From Streptomyces sp. CCM_MD2014 (GTDB lineage: Bacteria; Actinomycetota; Actinomycetes; Streptomycetales; Streptomycetaceae): 64,000 nt of DNA. Both the position numbers and the translations under genes were made by a program. Of this stretch, positions 8,859 through 18,199 are shown one piece after another. Positions within the stretch are counted from its first letter, which is position 1. Each line of letters opens with the position of its first letter. The stretch spans positions 2,480,001 to 2,544,000 of the forward strand of contig NZ_CP009754.1 of assembly GCF_000772045.1 (NCBI RefSeq), given 5' to 3'. The notes under the pieces are model-generated. The model did not search any database. It was not told the DNA's origin and saw nothing but the letters and a program-made list of their open reading frames with translations.

Positions 8859-9358
8859 CTGCATTGTCGATGATCCTTCCCGTGACATCGTGCACTCATT
8901 CCTCACCCCCGACAGTTCCCGAAAGAATCTGTGGGACCGCCGTCGCCCCTGCACTCACCGAGACGCTCGTCGAGTCCGGCGGAGAATGGAACGAGTACAA
9001 TAAGGTGAACCGAGGAACAATGATTTCAGCTCCATGCGTTCTACTGTCCGGCAAGGAGCGGGTGCTCGAATTTCGTTTCTGGTGGACAGAAGATAAGCCC
9101 GACCTGATGTACCTGGCTCGGAGTGGATCAGTCGCAGGCATCAATTATCCGCAACGTATCGACCTTGCAGAAGATTCGATGACAGGAATCGACGGCGCAC
9201 TCTCGACGACTGCATGTAAGACGGAGAAGGGAGAATACTTCACTCTCACTCTGCAGTTGCCTCAGATTCAGCTCACCGACAGCAGCCACCGCAAAGACAT
9301 CGAAACGTTCATGCGCGCCTACTTCCCCGCCACCGTCAAAACACTGAATTGCGAGTGA
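8846..9358 (+). CDS. Putative lipoprotein, candidate immunity protein
   Basis: A 170-aa protein with a short signal peptide ending in a lipobox-like LPVTSC (Cys16), so probably tethered to the outer face of the membrane. The mature part starts with a Pro/Ser linker and an ICGTAV motif similar to LCGTEI in the lipoprotein at 18928, and it carries several Cys. It overlaps the end of the partner-like gene by 13 bp. By position in the intact module it corresponds to the immunity slot, but its own effector is missing. It is immediately followed by an IS982-like remnant on the other strand. Confidence 0.6.
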   Translation: MRAIAALSMILPVTSCTHSSPPTVPERICGTAVAPALTETLVESGGEWNEYNKVNRGTMISAPCVLLSGKERVLEFRFWWTEDKPDLMYLARSGSVAGINYPQRIDLAEDSMTGIDGALSTTACKTEKGEYFTLTLQLPQIQLTDSSHRKDIETFMRAYFPATVKTLNCE

Positions 9359-9399
9359 ACTCCACCCATGAGGTTGCTGCCTCCAGGGCCAGGAACATA

Positions 9400-9756
9400 T
9401 CCGGCGCCTGAAGAACAGTCCCCTGCGAAGGCTTCGAACTCCCAGTCGGCGAAGCCTTTGTCGGCCAGGATCACCTGTCCTGCCCGGGCGAGGTGATGAT
9501 CGCGTTCCAGCAGTGCGGTCATCACCGCTTGTTCCCCGAGTTTTGGGTTGGCCAGGCACCAGGTGACAGGGATGCCCCGGCGGTGGTGACCTGGTAGAGC
9601 CGGAATCCCCAGAAGAACCGGGAGTGGCTGCGGCAGTAACCGTAACCGGCGTGCCCCGCCAGGCCGGAGCGCTTGACGGTCTCGCGGGACGCAGCACAGG
9701 GCAGCGACGTCGAGTCGATCAGCCGGAGGCTGTCGTGCCAGGCCGGCACCTGCCTG
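9400..9756 (-). mobile_element. IS982-family-like transposase fragment, frameshifted
   Basis: The minus strand encodes pieces of a DDE transposase in two frames. One has IDSTSLPCAASRETVKRSG and GYGYCRSHSRFFWGF; after a frame change near 9570 the other has WCLANPKLGEQAVMTALLE and VILADKGFADWEFEAFA. This order and wording fit IS982-type transposases. Both ends of the gene are missing. Its right edge abuts directly on the effector fragment at 9767, suggesting that insertion or later recombination broke that gene. Confidence 0.7.
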
Positions 9757-9766
9757 CCCAGGGCGC

Positions 9767-10177
9767 AACTCGGCAGCGTCCCTGGACTTCTTCAACGCCT
9801 CGACCGGCCAGGGCGACGACAAGATGAGCAACTTCGACTACCTCGCCGGGCACGAAAAGGGTGCCCGTGAATGGCCGGAGGGCGACGATGGAAAGCCGAT
9901 CGGTTACGACAACCTCGGCCACGCACTGGAGTCCGCGGCCCTGGGGTACGCCTACGACGATCCGAACCCGCAGATCCCACCGATGAAAACCGAGCAGCAG
10001 ATCGCGGCCCGCGAGGCCCGCCTGGACTTCGTCTCCGACGTCATGGGCAACTACAAGACGTCCGACATCATCGACTCCCAGCCCGGTGTCCGGGACAGCC
10101 TCGCCAAGATCGCGGCAGGCAACATCGACAGCATCAACTACTCCAATGAACCCTCCGTTCCCCAGCAGCTGCCCTGA
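9767..10177 (+). pseudogene. Internal fragment of a large effector (core domain)
   Basis: The in-frame sequence from 9767 (NSAASLDFFNASTGQGDDK, then NFDYLAGHEKGAREWP, GYDNLGHALESAALG, RDSLAKIAAGN) aligns in order with about residues 383-512 of the effector at 11744. There the corresponding stretches are NSPDAATDFFNQ, NFQYLFEERDWP, NNLALALEAATTG and SDSMGQIAAEY. There is no start codon with a ribosome binding site; the left end joins an IS982 remnant and the right end stops early. It is what is left of a second full-length effector. Confidence 0.75.
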
Positions 10178-10308
10178 ATCCTGCCCAACGACCGGAACAG
10201 TCTGGAATTTCGTCCGTCACCGAGCAGCACGCCCCGGACATCCTCCGCGGAGCGGGGAACAGTCCCGTCGACGGGGCGACAAGTACCAGCGGTGGCGACC
10301 AGGACGTC

Positions 10309-10950
10309 TCAGCAATCGCCTGGTCGGCTCGACACGGCGAATGTGTACTTCGGCAGCTTCACCGCCGCTGCGTCGCCGGAGAGTCCGGGCGCCACCGTTT
10401 CGATGTACCCGTCGTGCGTACGCTTGACGTCCATGCAGAAGACCGCGTCCGCTCCGTCGGCTGTGATGCGGTACTCGCCCTGGTCGGACATCGCCGGGCC
10501 GACCGATGTGGCGGCCACGCCCATTTGAGGAGCGTCCCCGCCACCGTGCTCGACGACCTCCTGCTCGACCTTCCTGGCGTACTCACCGTCGAAGTCTGCC
10601 GGCGCTCCGTCCTTCAGTGGGTCTCCGTAGGTGAAACTGCCGTCCAGGGCCTGCGTCGCGCCCTCGACCGCGCTCGTCAGTTCGTCGTCGCTCCACTCCC
10701 CGTCGTCCTGCACGGCCAGCCCCTGGAAACCGACGACGACACAGACGGCGGCCATGAGGATCAGGACAGCTCGTCCGACCACGAAGGCCGCGTCCGGGAG
10801 GTCAGGAGCGGAGGGGTTCAGCACCTCGCGCCAGGAACGTACGCGGTCCGCCTTGACGCAGGCCATGAGGACCAGCAAGGCGGCGAGCACGAACAGGAAG
10901 ATCGCCAGCCCTGTCAGTTCTGACACGTGTGGCCTGCCCTTCTGCAGCAT
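10309..10950 (-). CDS. Two-helix membrane protein of the effector module
   Basis: Up to 213 aa, with membrane helices at about residues 12-32 and 57-79 and an acidic extracytoplasmic C-terminal part containing FCMDVK and a terminal Cys. The start could also be the GTG at 10926. It is divergent from the effector module, sharing the region that holds the leader at 10985-11149. A degraded second copy lies in the same relative position next to the second leader (18200-18460), so it belongs to the duplicated unit. The family is not recognised; a role in export or regulation of the module is possible. Confidence 0.65.
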   Translation of the reverse strand: MLQKGRPHVSELTGLAIFLFVLAALLVLMACVKADRVRSWREVLNPSAPDLPDAAFVVGRAVLILMAAVCVVVGFQGLAVQDDGEWSDDELTSAVEGATQALDGSFTYGDPLKDGAPADFDGEYARKVEQEVVEHGGGDAPQMGVAATSVGPAMSDQGEYRITADGADAVFCMDVKRTHDGYIETVAPGLSGDAAAVKLPKYTFAVSSRPGDC

Positions 10951-11058
10951 GGCCGCCGGGCACGGGGGCGCGTCATAGCCAGGTACCCCCCTGAGAGCCG
11001 TCGGCGCAGATTCGTATGTCCGTGACTGGCCTTGGCCCTACGCCGCTCCGCCCAGCCA

Positions 11059-11068
11059 TTGCTAGGTT
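11059..11068 (+). promoter_or_regulatory. Candidate extended -10 promoter of the effector module
   Basis: TTGCTAGGTT contains a TGn plus TAGGTT pattern (extended -10), about 82 bp upstream of the ATG at 11150. The same bases and about 100 bp around them recur almost unchanged at 18537-18546 in the second leader, although the flanking coding sequence there has decayed. A matching -35 was not found. Confidence 0.4.
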
Positions 11069-11149
11069 ATGGCACAGTCCGGTCACCGCACGGCGTCCTC
11101 CGATCAGCGACGGCGTCGACGGTCCTGCACACGGGGAAGGTAGCCGTCC

Positions 11150-11665
11150 ATGGCATGGGACGAGTGGGAGCAGCTCAAGGCCGACGCGTTGGAGCGGCAG
11201 CAGGGTGGCTCCGCGCACATGCAGTTGAACCAGTTGGACGGCGGTGGTCCCGTGCGGGCACCGAGCCAGTACGGGGATCTGAAGGTGCAGAACGATGCCC
11301 TGACCAAGGTCGGCAAGGACGCTCACACCCTGTACAACCAACTCTGGGACAAGGCGCGCGTCCACATCGTCAGCAGCGACAGCGCCGCTGGGGATCTGTC
11401 GAAGCAGGGCTTCGCGCTGGGTGCCGGGCTCAAGCACGTGTCGACGCGGTGGGACGAGCAGTTGAAGTCCCTGATGGACGCGTGCGCCCAGATCTCCAAC
11501 CACATGCAGGTCACCAAGAAGACCCATGACGGTGACGAGGGCTACATCCTGAGGCAGATGAGCAGCATCGCCACGCTGGACGCCGGTTTCGACGAGCGAG
11601 TCGGGCCGCCCGGAAAGCACAACGACATCTACGGCGAGCAGAGCAAGGAGAAGAAGAAGGACTGA
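11150..11665 (+). CDS. Small partner or chaperone-like protein of the effector module
   Basis: A 171-aa, mostly helical protein with no signal peptide. It has an HMQLNQL motif near residue 24, a long helical middle and RWDEQLKSLMDACAQ, then a polar Lys-rich tail (SKEKKKD). GGGGAAGG lies about 9 nt before the ATG. It precedes the 771-aa WXG-bearing protein by 78 bp in the same direction, the usual place for an Esx-like partner of a large type VII substrate. The truncated relative at 8493 shares the LNQL motif. Whether it is co-secreted or a cytoplasmic chaperone is not visible from sequence. Confidence 0.65.
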   Translation: MAWDEWEQLKADALERQQGGSAHMQLNQLDGGGPVRAPSQYGDLKVQNDALTKVGKDAHTLYNQLWDKARVHIVSSDSAAGDLSKQGFALGAGLKHVSTRWDEQLKSLMDACAQISNHMQVTKKTHDGDEGYILRQMSSIATLDAGFDERVGPPGKHNDIYGEQSKEKKKD

Positions 11666-11743
11666 TGCGCCACGCCCGCCGCCGTTGGGCGCGGCCGATC
11701 CCGGTTCTCCCTCGTCTCCGACTCATGAGGAACGAATAGCTCG

Positions 11744-14059
11744 ATGGAACTCGAAGCACTGCGCGATGCCAACTTCAAGCTGATCGACGATGCTCTGACG
11801 GACTGGTCGACGCTCGTCCGCAGTCTGGCGGAGATGAAGAAGGACGCCGAGGACAATCTGCACCAGGGTGCCAACAAAGCCGACTGGGCCGGCGTGAACG
11901 CCAAGGTGTCCAAGGAGTTCATCGGGAAGACGGCGGGTGAGTTTGCCGACGCCCACACCCAGGCGGAGTCCATCTACAAGATCCTCAACGACACGGTCGG
12001 GGAACTGAAGGACTACCATCGCCAGCTCCTCGATGCCCTGGAGGGCGGCCGCAAGAAGAACCTCACGGTCATCGGCTACGAGGGCGGCTTCACCGTCACC
12101 ACGAACGCACCGCCCGAAGCTCGCAGCAAGATGGACCAGGACAACAAGGGCGACATCACCGCGCTACGGGACCAGATCCAGGGCATTCTCAACAAGGCCA
12201 CTGAGAGTGACAACTCGGCCAAGACCGTCCTCCAGGCCATCGCCGACCAGAGCTCGCTGGGCTTCTCCGACGCCAACTACAAGGACAGGGACTCCGCCGC
12301 CGAGGCCTTGAAGCAAGCCGAAGAGCTGGCGGCACTGGCGAAGAAGAATCCCGACGACCTCAGTGTCAAGGACTTCGACAAGCTCACCGCGGGACTCAAG
12401 AAGTACGCCGACGACGAACTGTTCGCCGAGCGGTTCGCCACGACGCTGGGCCCCAAGGGGACGTTGGAGTTCTGGACTGGAGTCACCGACCCGCAGCGGG
12501 GGAACTGGGACTTGGGGCGTGAGCGCCTCGACAAGTTCGACGACCTGCAGCGCAGTCTGGGCATGACGCTGGCCACGGCGTCTCAGAGCGACTCGACGGC
12601 GATGGGCACCTGGAAGCACACGATGATCGATATCGGTGACAAACCCCTGTACGGCGACCGGGGTGGACCGATGGGCTTCCAGGTCATGAGCAACCTGATG
12701 CGGACCGGAGACTACGACGACGGGTTCCTCAGGGACTACGGCACCAAGCTCATGGAGACCGAGCGGAAGCTGACTGGCAATGGCGAGCACCCCAACCTTA
12801 TGTGGCGTCGCACGGGTATGGACCCGTACCTGAACCGAATCGGGGACGACAGCGGATCGGACCCACTGACGGGTTACTTGAAGGGGCTCTCCAACAGCCC
12901 GGACGCCGCCACCGACTTCTTCAACCAGCAGTTCGTGTCGAAGGACGACCCAGACAACCCGTTCGAGCGCGACACCGACGACGACAACGACTACAAGGGC
13001 AAGGTTTCCTTGTCCAACTTCCAGTACCTGTTCGAAGAGCGGGACTGGCCTCAAGAGGCCAACCTCAAAGGCGACGAACTTCACACGGGGCAGAATAATC
13101 TGGCGCTTGCCCTGGAGGCAGCGACCACAGGACACCCGGCGGGCGAGATGCCGACTGCGGACACGCCAGCGCACAACGACGGCCAGGCCAAGCTCATGCA
13201 GAGTGTCGTCTCTTCCATCTCTGACGACCCGTCCCGACTTACAAAGAATAGCTATATGTCCGACAGTATGGGTCAGATCGCTGCCGAATACATGCCGGAC
13301 ATGCATCGCGCCCTGCACCCAGGCGTGGAGGGTGAGGAAAAACTATTTCCTGTCGCAGGATCGGCAGCCCGACTTAGCGAGACGGATACCACCCGCTTTC
13401 TGTACTCTGTGGGCCGAAATCCGGAGGGGTACGCGGCCGTCAACCTGGGTCAACACAGTTACACGACAAGCCTCATGCAGTACCACTTCCAACATCCGGA
13501 CGCGTATCTCAACGATCCGAACTTCTCGCCAGATGAGAATCTCAAAAAGACCATCGAAGATGTTGCACGCACTGCTGGTGAGATCGAGGGAATGATCGGA
13601 GCAGGTCGAGCCTACGAAGGTGAGCTCGAAGGGGGCAAGAAGGACGAGGACTATAACGCAGTCATCGATAAGATCGGTACCTGGGGCGGAACCGCTGTCG
13701 GAATCGGTGTCGGGCTCGGCACTGCTCCGTTCACTGGACCTGGCGGTGTGGTTGCAGGCGGCGTAGCTGGAACGGCGGCGGACGAAATCATCGGCGCCAT
13801 CATCGGCGGCACCGTCAAGGATAGTTCAGAAGAAGTCATTTACCGTAATGGGCAGGATTTCGAAGGCACCAAGGACTCGACCTACATGCTGGTCGAGTCA
13901 GCAGCCAAGAAGGCCGGCGAGAACACCGGCAATCCCTCTCCCATGATCGTATCTGCTGCGGCTACAGCAGCAGAGCAAGGTTTCAATAATGCAGGGAAGA
14001 ATGTCCACGACGCTCTTGAAGGCGAAGGAATTCCTCGGCAGCTGGAAAAGGAAAACTGA
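11744..14059 (+). CDS. Putative type VII secreted effector, 771 aa, with WXG-type N-terminus
   Basis: The N-terminal 110 residues form a helical hairpin with W48-A49-G50 (KADWAGVNAKVSKEF), the hallmark of ESX substrates. A long core (about 110-640) follows, whose motifs NFQYLFEERDWP and ALALEAATTGHP I recall from Streptomyces proteins named DUF6571. A Gly-rich hydrophobic stretch spans about 645-695. The C-terminal tip of about 75 residues ends in GEGIPRQLEKEN. The gene is 3 nt upstream of a membrane-anchored protein gene and 78 bp downstream of a partner gene. The same hydrophobic stretch or tip recurs as orphan fragments at 15136, 16743 and 18640, each with its own downstream gene. This suggests a polymorphic effector with exchangeable tips. 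No known toxin motif was recognised. Confidence 0.75.
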   Translation: MELEALRDANFKLIDDALTDWSTLVRSLAEMKKDAEDNLHQGANKADWAGVNAKVSKEFIGKTAGEFADAHTQAESIYKILNDTVGELKDYHRQLLDALEGGRKKNLTVIGYEGGFTVTTNAPPEARSKMDQDNKGDITALRDQIQGILNKATESDNSAKTVLQAIADQSSLGFSDANYKDRDSAAEALKQAEELAALAKKNPDDLSVKDFDKLTAGLKKYADDELFAERFATTLGPKGTLEFWTGVTDPQRGNWDLGRERLDKFDDLQRSLGMTLATASQSDSTAMGTWKHTMIDIGDKPLYGDRGGPMGFQVMSNLMRTGDYDDGFLRDYGTKLMETERKLTGNGEHPNLMWRRTGMDPYLNRIGDDSGSDPLTGYLKGLSNSPDAATDFFNQQFVSKDDPDNPFERDTDDDNDYKGKVSLSNFQYLFEERDWPQEANLKGDELHTGQNNLALALEAATTGHPAGEMPTADTPAHNDGQAKLMQSVVSSISDDPSRLTKNSYMSDSMGQIAAEYMPDMHRALHPGVEGEEKLFPVAGSAARLSETDTTRFLYSVGRNPEGYAAVNLGQHSYTTSLMQYHFQHPDAYLNDPNFSPDENLKKTIEDVARTAGEIEGMIGAGRAYEGELEGGKKDEDYNAVIDKIGTWGGTAVGIGVGLGTAPFTGPGGVVAGGVAGTAADEIIGAIIGGTVKDSSEEVIYRNGQDFEGTKDSTYMLVESAAKKAGENTGNPSPMIVSAAATAAEQGFNNAGKNVHDALEGEGIPRQLEKEN

Positions 14060-14062
14060 CCT

Positions 14063-14677
14063 GTGAATGCCAAACGCAACGGGTATGTGGTCACTATCGC
14101 CGCCGTCGCAATCGCAGGCGTGTGCGCAGCCGCTGCCCTCCTCAAAATCCCGCCGTTCAGCGATGATGCGGGGAAAATTGAGGCAAGTGAGGTGTGCGAG
14201 TCACTGGGATCGACATCCAAGTCTGTCGACGCACTGAGGTCCGTACTCCCGGAAGAATCGTCGTACTCTTTCAACGACGACGTGAACGTTCGCGTGGACA
14301 TCCACGACGACAGCTACCGCTCGGATTGCTTCGTCTCGGCCGGTGGTCGCCAGCTCCTGGGAGCACGTACGCAGATGATGCGCGACGAGCCGACCCAGAG
14401 CTGGATCGATAGCGAAGTGGCCGGGAAGACGGACCAGCTGAAGCCGTTCTCCTCGGACGTCCATGGTGTTGCCTCGTCATCCGTGGCTGCCGTCTTCCTG
14501 CCCTGTACTTCGGCCGGAAACATCCCTGGCGGCCAGTACAACTTGAGTATCGTCATCCACCTCGAAGAGGCAGGCAGCACAGGAACTCCCGAAACGCGAG
14601 CGGGTCTTGTCGAGCTGGCGAAGAGTGCGGCCTTTTTTGCACACGAAAAGGCGAAGTGTGACATCTCTCTGAGCTGA
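14063..14677 (+). CDS. Membrane-anchored putative immunity protein 1
   Basis: A 204-aa protein starting with GTG 3 nt after the effector stop. One N-terminal membrane helix (about residues 9-28) is followed by an extracytoplasmic domain with several Cys (EVCESLG, SDCFVSAGG, FLPCTS, AKCDI). It is paralogous to the protein at 15332: DALRSVLPEESSYSF versus DALNEILPDASSYDF, and both have VAA(V/I) followed by CTS. Tight coupling to the effector and an anchored ectodomain fit an immunity protein acting at the outer face of the membrane. Alternatively it could be an accessory factor for export. Function is inferred. Confidence 0.6.
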   Translation: MNAKRNGYVVTIAAVAIAGVCAAAALLKIPPFSDDAGKIEASEVCESLGSTSKSVDALRSVLPEESSYSFNDDVNVRVDIHDDSYRSDCFVSAGGRQLLGARTQMMRDEPTQSWIDSEVAGKTDQLKPFSSDVHGVASSSVAAVFLPCTSAGNIPGGQYNLSIVIHLEEAGSTGTPETRAGLVELAKSAAFFAHEKAKCDISLS

Positions 14678-14767
14678 CTGGGGAGGAGACGTAACGTACC
14701 GGCCCGCGTGCGCGGATTTAGGCGCGTGATCGCCGCGGTCAATGTGACGGCGACTTACTTCCCCGCC

Positions 14768-15134
14768 GTCGCGAATCCCGTACCGCCACCGCCGTTCCGC
14801 CCAGGCCGGCTGTCAGGACCAGGGCGCCGACGGCTACGTAGGTGCCCAAGCGGGTGTTGCGTTCCTCTGCGGTCTCGCCGAGGTGGAGGGGTGGGACGTC
14901 GGGGGCTTTGGCGTGGACGTCTGATTGTTCGGCTGCGGGGGACTCCACCGGGTGGGCCGGGTCCACGTCCGTCAGGGCCTTGACCGGGTCGATCACGCCC
15001 CAGCCGACGAGGCGGTCGTGGCCGGGGATGGAGCGTTCGGCAGTCTGCTCGATCTGGGCGACGATCTGCTCGGCGGTCCACTTGGGGTAGGCCGACTTCA
15101 GCAGCGCCGCCACCGCCGCCACGTAAGGCGCGGA
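14768..15134 (-). pseudogene. 3' fragment 1 of mycosin 2
   Basis: The minus strand reads SAPYVAAVAALLKSAYPKW through GTYVAVGALVLTAGLGG, nearly identical to the C-terminal 125 or so residues of mycosin 2 (19630-20892). Homology begins near the mycosin stop and ends abruptly at 15134, inside the codon block of the catalytic GTSFSAPYV motif. From 15136 the plus strand reads an effector C-terminus. No D, H or S of the triad is included, so this is not a functional protease. Confidence 0.88.
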
Positions 15135-15135
15135 T

Positions 15136-15327
15136 ACGCGGAACTCTACCTACCAGGTAGTCGAGGAAGCTTCCCAGAAGGCAGGAAAGGCGGCCGGCAA
15201 CCGCCATCCTCTCATCGAAGCATCCGTTGGATCAGCTGCAGAAAGTGGCTTCAGTGCCGCCCGGGACAAGGTAAGGGTCTACCTCAAGGGCGAGGGTATC
15301 CCTGGAGAACTCGACAAGGAAGACTAA
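15136..15327 (+). pseudogene. Orphan effector C-terminal tip 2
   Basis: Sixty-three codons without a start, fused to the mycosin fragment on the left. The sequence NSTYQVVEEASQKAGKAAG, then GFSAARDKV and KGEGIPGELDKED with a TAA stop, corresponds to the end of the 771-aa effector (DSTYMLVESAAKKAGENTG, GFNNAGKNV, EGEGIPRQLEKEN). It is followed 4 bp later by its own membrane-anchored gene, so tip and partner gene travelled together. Expression would require fusion by recombination to an effector core. Confidence 0.82.
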
Positions 15328-15331
15328 CAAA

Positions 15332-15955
15332 ATGAAGATCACTGACCGAATGGTCACCGTTCCTCTCGGGATCTCTTTGGTCTTGGCCCTTGGCGTCGGA
15401 CTCCTCTACGCTCTCGACTTGCCGCCCTTCGGAAAGGAACGAGGGGCGATCCGGACCGACGCGGTGTGCGCCACGCTTGGGGATGACAAGTCTGCTGCCG
15501 ACGCTCTCAACGAGATCTTGCCGGATGCATCGTCCTACGACTTCGAGGACAGCACGACAGACCGGCGCGCAGGAGGACTGGACGACACGTACGAAAGCTC
15601 CTGCTTTGTGGATGATGACGGCCCCCTGCTTCTCTCGGCAAGGGTGACGATGCTGGAGTACGAGGACCCGGACGATTGGATGAGGGATGCGGTAGTACCC
15701 TTCGAATCGGAAAACGCACTTGAACCCTTCACCGCTGGTGAGAAGTCCGTCGCTTCGGACAAGGTCGCCGCCATCTACAGCCGTTGTACGTCCCACGGCA
15801 GGAATCGCCACCTCAGTGTGATCGTTCGCCTGACACGGGAAGGCGGCGCCGGTGCGGCAGCACAGCGACAAGGATTGATCGACCTGGCCCGGGGAACTGC
15901 GTCCTACGCTCACGACGCCGCGCGTTGTGACGTGGCCGTCGACTCCGCACAGTGA
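15332..15955 (+). CDS. Membrane-anchored putative immunity protein 2
   Basis: A 207-aa paralogue of the protein at 14063. It has an N-terminal membrane helix (about 9-28) and an ectodomain with the same Cys-bearing landmarks (AVCATLG, SSCFVDDDG, YSRCTS, ARCDV). Overall similarity is moderate, as expected if each protects against a different tip. It starts 4 bp after orphan tip 2. Unlike the tip it is intact, suggesting selection to keep it. It is followed by a second mycosin fragment on the opposite strand. Confidence 0.6.
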   Translation: MKITDRMVTVPLGISLVLALGVGLLYALDLPPFGKERGAIRTDAVCATLGDDKSAADALNEILPDASSYDFEDSTTDRRAGGLDDTYESSCFVDDDGPLLLSARVTMLEYEDPDDWMRDAVVPFESENALEPFTAGEKSVASDKVAAIYSRCTSHGRNRHLSVIVRLTREGGAGAAAQRQGLIDLARGTASYAHDAARCDVAVDSAQ

Positions 15956-16033
15956 GTTTGGATCCGATCACCCGTCTCCGGACAGCTGAGCGCTCGGGAA
16001 GCACTGTCATCCTCGGCTCTCCCGTCCGTCCCG

Positions 16034-16740
16034 CCGCCGCGAATCCCGTACCCGCCACCGCCGTTCCGCCCAGGCCGGCTGTCAGGACCAGGGCGCCGAC
16101 GGCTACGTAGGTGCCCAGGCGGGTGTTGCGTTCCTCTGCGGTCTCGCCGAGGTGGAGAGGTGGGACGTCGGGGGCTTTGGCGTGGGCGTCTGGTTGTTCG
16201 GCTGCGGGGGACTCCACCGGGTGGGCCGGGTCCACGTCCGTCAGGGCCTTGACCGGGTCGATCACGCCCCAGCCGACGAGGCGGTCGTGGCCGGGGATGG
16301 AGCGTTCGGCAGTCTGCTCGATCTGGGCGACGATCTGCTCGGCGGTCCACTTGGGGTAGGCAGACTTCAGCAGCGCCGCCACCGCCGCCACGTAGGGCGC
16401 GGAGAAGCTGGTGCCGTTGTCGGAGCAGTGGCCGCCGCCGGGGACCGTGGAGATCATGTCGACGCCGGGGGCGGCCACGCCGATGAACTCGCCGGCCTGT
16501 GAGAAGGACGCCCGTTCGTTGTTGCGGTCGGAGGAGGCGACGGCCAGGACACCGTCGTACGAGGCCGGGTAGGTCGTCTTGTCCTTGCCGCCCAGGCCGT
16601 CGTTGCCCGCCGAGGCGACGACCACGACCTCCTTGCCCAGGGCGTAGTCGACGGCGGACTCCAGGGACGAGTCGGGTTTCACCGCCTTGGCCGTGTCCTG
16701 GGAGATGTTGATGACGTCGGCGCCTGCGTCCACGGCGTAG
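16034..16740 (-). pseudogene. 3' fragment 2 of mycosin 2
   Basis: About 700 bp almost identical to 19646-20353. It encodes the mycosin 2 segment from YAVDAGADVINISQD through the Asn (ASAGNDG) and the GTSFSAPYV serine region to the C-terminal membrane helix. The N-terminal part with D84 and H131 is missing, and an extra C near 16048 shifts the last codons. The break lies right after GTCCACGGCGTAG (16728-16740), where an effector fragment in the opposite direction begins. A long minus-strand frame through here continues past both ends only by chance. Confidence 0.88.
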
Positions 16741-16742
16741 AT

Positions 16743-17159
16743 GATGAAGAGGCACGTAACAAAGCGCTCGAAAAGCAGGGCGAGTGGTGCAAGTTCGCCG
16801 CTGGTGCCGCGATCGGGGTCGGTGTCGGCGTGGCTTCCGGAGTCGTCATCCCCGCCGGGGTGGCGGCGGCCGTAGCGGTCCCTCTGGGCTTTGAGACGCT
16901 GGGCGGAGCCGGCGAGACGGTCATGGGAACCCACACGATCGACTGGCTCCAAGAGAACGAGTACAAGAACGACCAGGAATCGATCGATTCGATTCAAGAT
17001 GCCAAGGAACAGGGGCAGCGCAACGCCATGACGCCGCTCCTGAATTATGCGGAAGACGAGAACATGTCTCCGCACGAAGTGCGCAGATTGACCCAGGACC
17101 CACAGGCTCGGTACCTGATTGGCGAAGATCACACCGACACCGACAACAGTCGAGGTTAA
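16743..17159 (+). pseudogene. Orphan effector hydrophobic region and C-terminal tip 3
   Basis: Open in frame from the mycosin junction with no start. It reads EARNKALEKQGEWCKF, then a Gly/Val/Ala-rich hydrophobic stretch (AAGAAIGVGVGVASG) that matches the 645-695 region of the full effector. A tip unlike the others follows (HTIDWLQENEYKND ... YLIGEDHTDTDNSRG). Its TAA overlaps the ATG of the next gene (TAATG), which implies translational coupling in the original full-length gene. A GTG at 16830 exists but has no clear ribosome binding site. Confidence 0.78.
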
Positions 17160-17854
17160 TGACGTTGAACAGTAAGAGCACCATCGCTACGTCGACACTC
17201 GTCGGTCTACTGATCGCCACCACGGCATGTGATGCCGGGACGAAGAACAGCAGTTCACCGAGCGCTTGCGAGCGGCTGCTCGGACAGTCTGGTATCGCAT
17301 GGCTGGAGCGCAGTCGAGGGCAAGAGGCTGACTCCTCCGAACGTGGCGGCCTGAAGGACGCCAAGGAGGATTTCTACCGATATGCAAGGGATTGGAAACC
17401 CGGCAGCGATAAGACCCCCGCATTCCTCCGCACAGAGGTGTGCAGGTTTTCGACGCCCGACAAGAGCAACGAACAGAGAGCTCTGTCGCTTAGCTACGGC
17501 GCCTCGATACTCCCCTTCGACTACCCGTTCAATGAAGAAAAAGACATCTACTCGTCTGTTTCCGTCGTATCCGTGAACTCTGATGTGAAGCTGGTGACCC
17601 GGGACGACGACGGAACGCTCGAATACTCCGTCTACGTCAAGTGCCAGGTGTCCGACGCATCGCCAGGTCAGGAACGGGGCGTACCCATCGAGGGGACCAT
17701 GCGGGACGCACTCACCGGCGACACCGACACCAACACACATCTCACCTACTTGCTGAAGTCGGCACGGGCGGTCGTCGACGATTTCAGCTGCAAGAAACGA
17801 ACCCTCTGTTCCCGCGCAACTACCTTCGGACTGACAGCGCCTAACAACGGCTAA
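17159..17854 (+). CDS. Putative lipoprotein, candidate immunity protein 3
   Basis: A 231-aa protein with a lipoprotein-type signal (hydrophobic segment ending LIATTAC, Cys24). The mature domain contains several Cys (SACERLL, TEVCRF, VKCQVSD, DFSCKK). The start overlaps the stop of tip 3 by one base. It is not obviously homologous to immunity proteins 1 and 2, consistent with a different tip. Predicted location is the outer face of the membrane. Its intact state next to a broken effector is notable. Confidence 0.58.
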   Translation: MTLNSKSTIATSTLVGLLIATTACDAGTKNSSSPSACERLLGQSGIAWLERSRGQEADSSERGGLKDAKEDFYRYARDWKPGSDKTPAFLRTEVCRFSTPDKSNEQRALSLSYGASILPFDYPFNEEKDIYSSVSVVSVNSDVKLVTRDDDGTLEYSVYVKCQVSDASPGQERGVPIEGTMRDALTGDTDTNTHLTYLLKSARAVVDDFSCKKRTLCSRATTFGLTAPNNG

Positions 17855-18199
17855 CACGATGAGGTGGATCGCTCCTGGTTGCCGTGACCGGGGCGGGAGT
17901 TGAGCGTTCGGTCGGGTGTGGGGGCGTCGCCGTGGCTCGTGTCGGGGCAATGCGCCTCTTCACCTGGACCAGCCGTTTCGCGTGCTCGTGACGGGTACAC
18001 AGGGCGGCCGTCAGCACGGCGCTGGTCAGGTCGAACGGGGCCGGCACGGCGCGGTGACCGCGAAGATCTTGTTGTCTTGTCCAGCACCCGGAGTTGACTT
18101 CGCGACCCGGCCCACGGCCGTGACGACGGACGCCGGGCAGGCGGCGGGGCGTAATCGGTATATGAGCCGCGGACCCTACAAAAGGCCGCGTCTGCCCCC
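17855..18199. other. Unassigned stretch, probably decayed coding DNA
   Basis: About 345 bp between immunity gene 3 and the degraded membrane-protein copy. The minus strand has an open frame with a few protein-like words (TSAVLTAALCTRHEHAKR), but no family was recognised and no start is supported. It may be the remnant of a mobile element or of another module gene. Confidence 0.4.

Noticed and set aside
15813..17132. Minus-strand frame of 439 codons as a complete mycosin
   Set aside because: Only 16034-16740 is mycosin; the N-terminal and C-terminal parts are antisense to other genes and D and H of the triad are missing.
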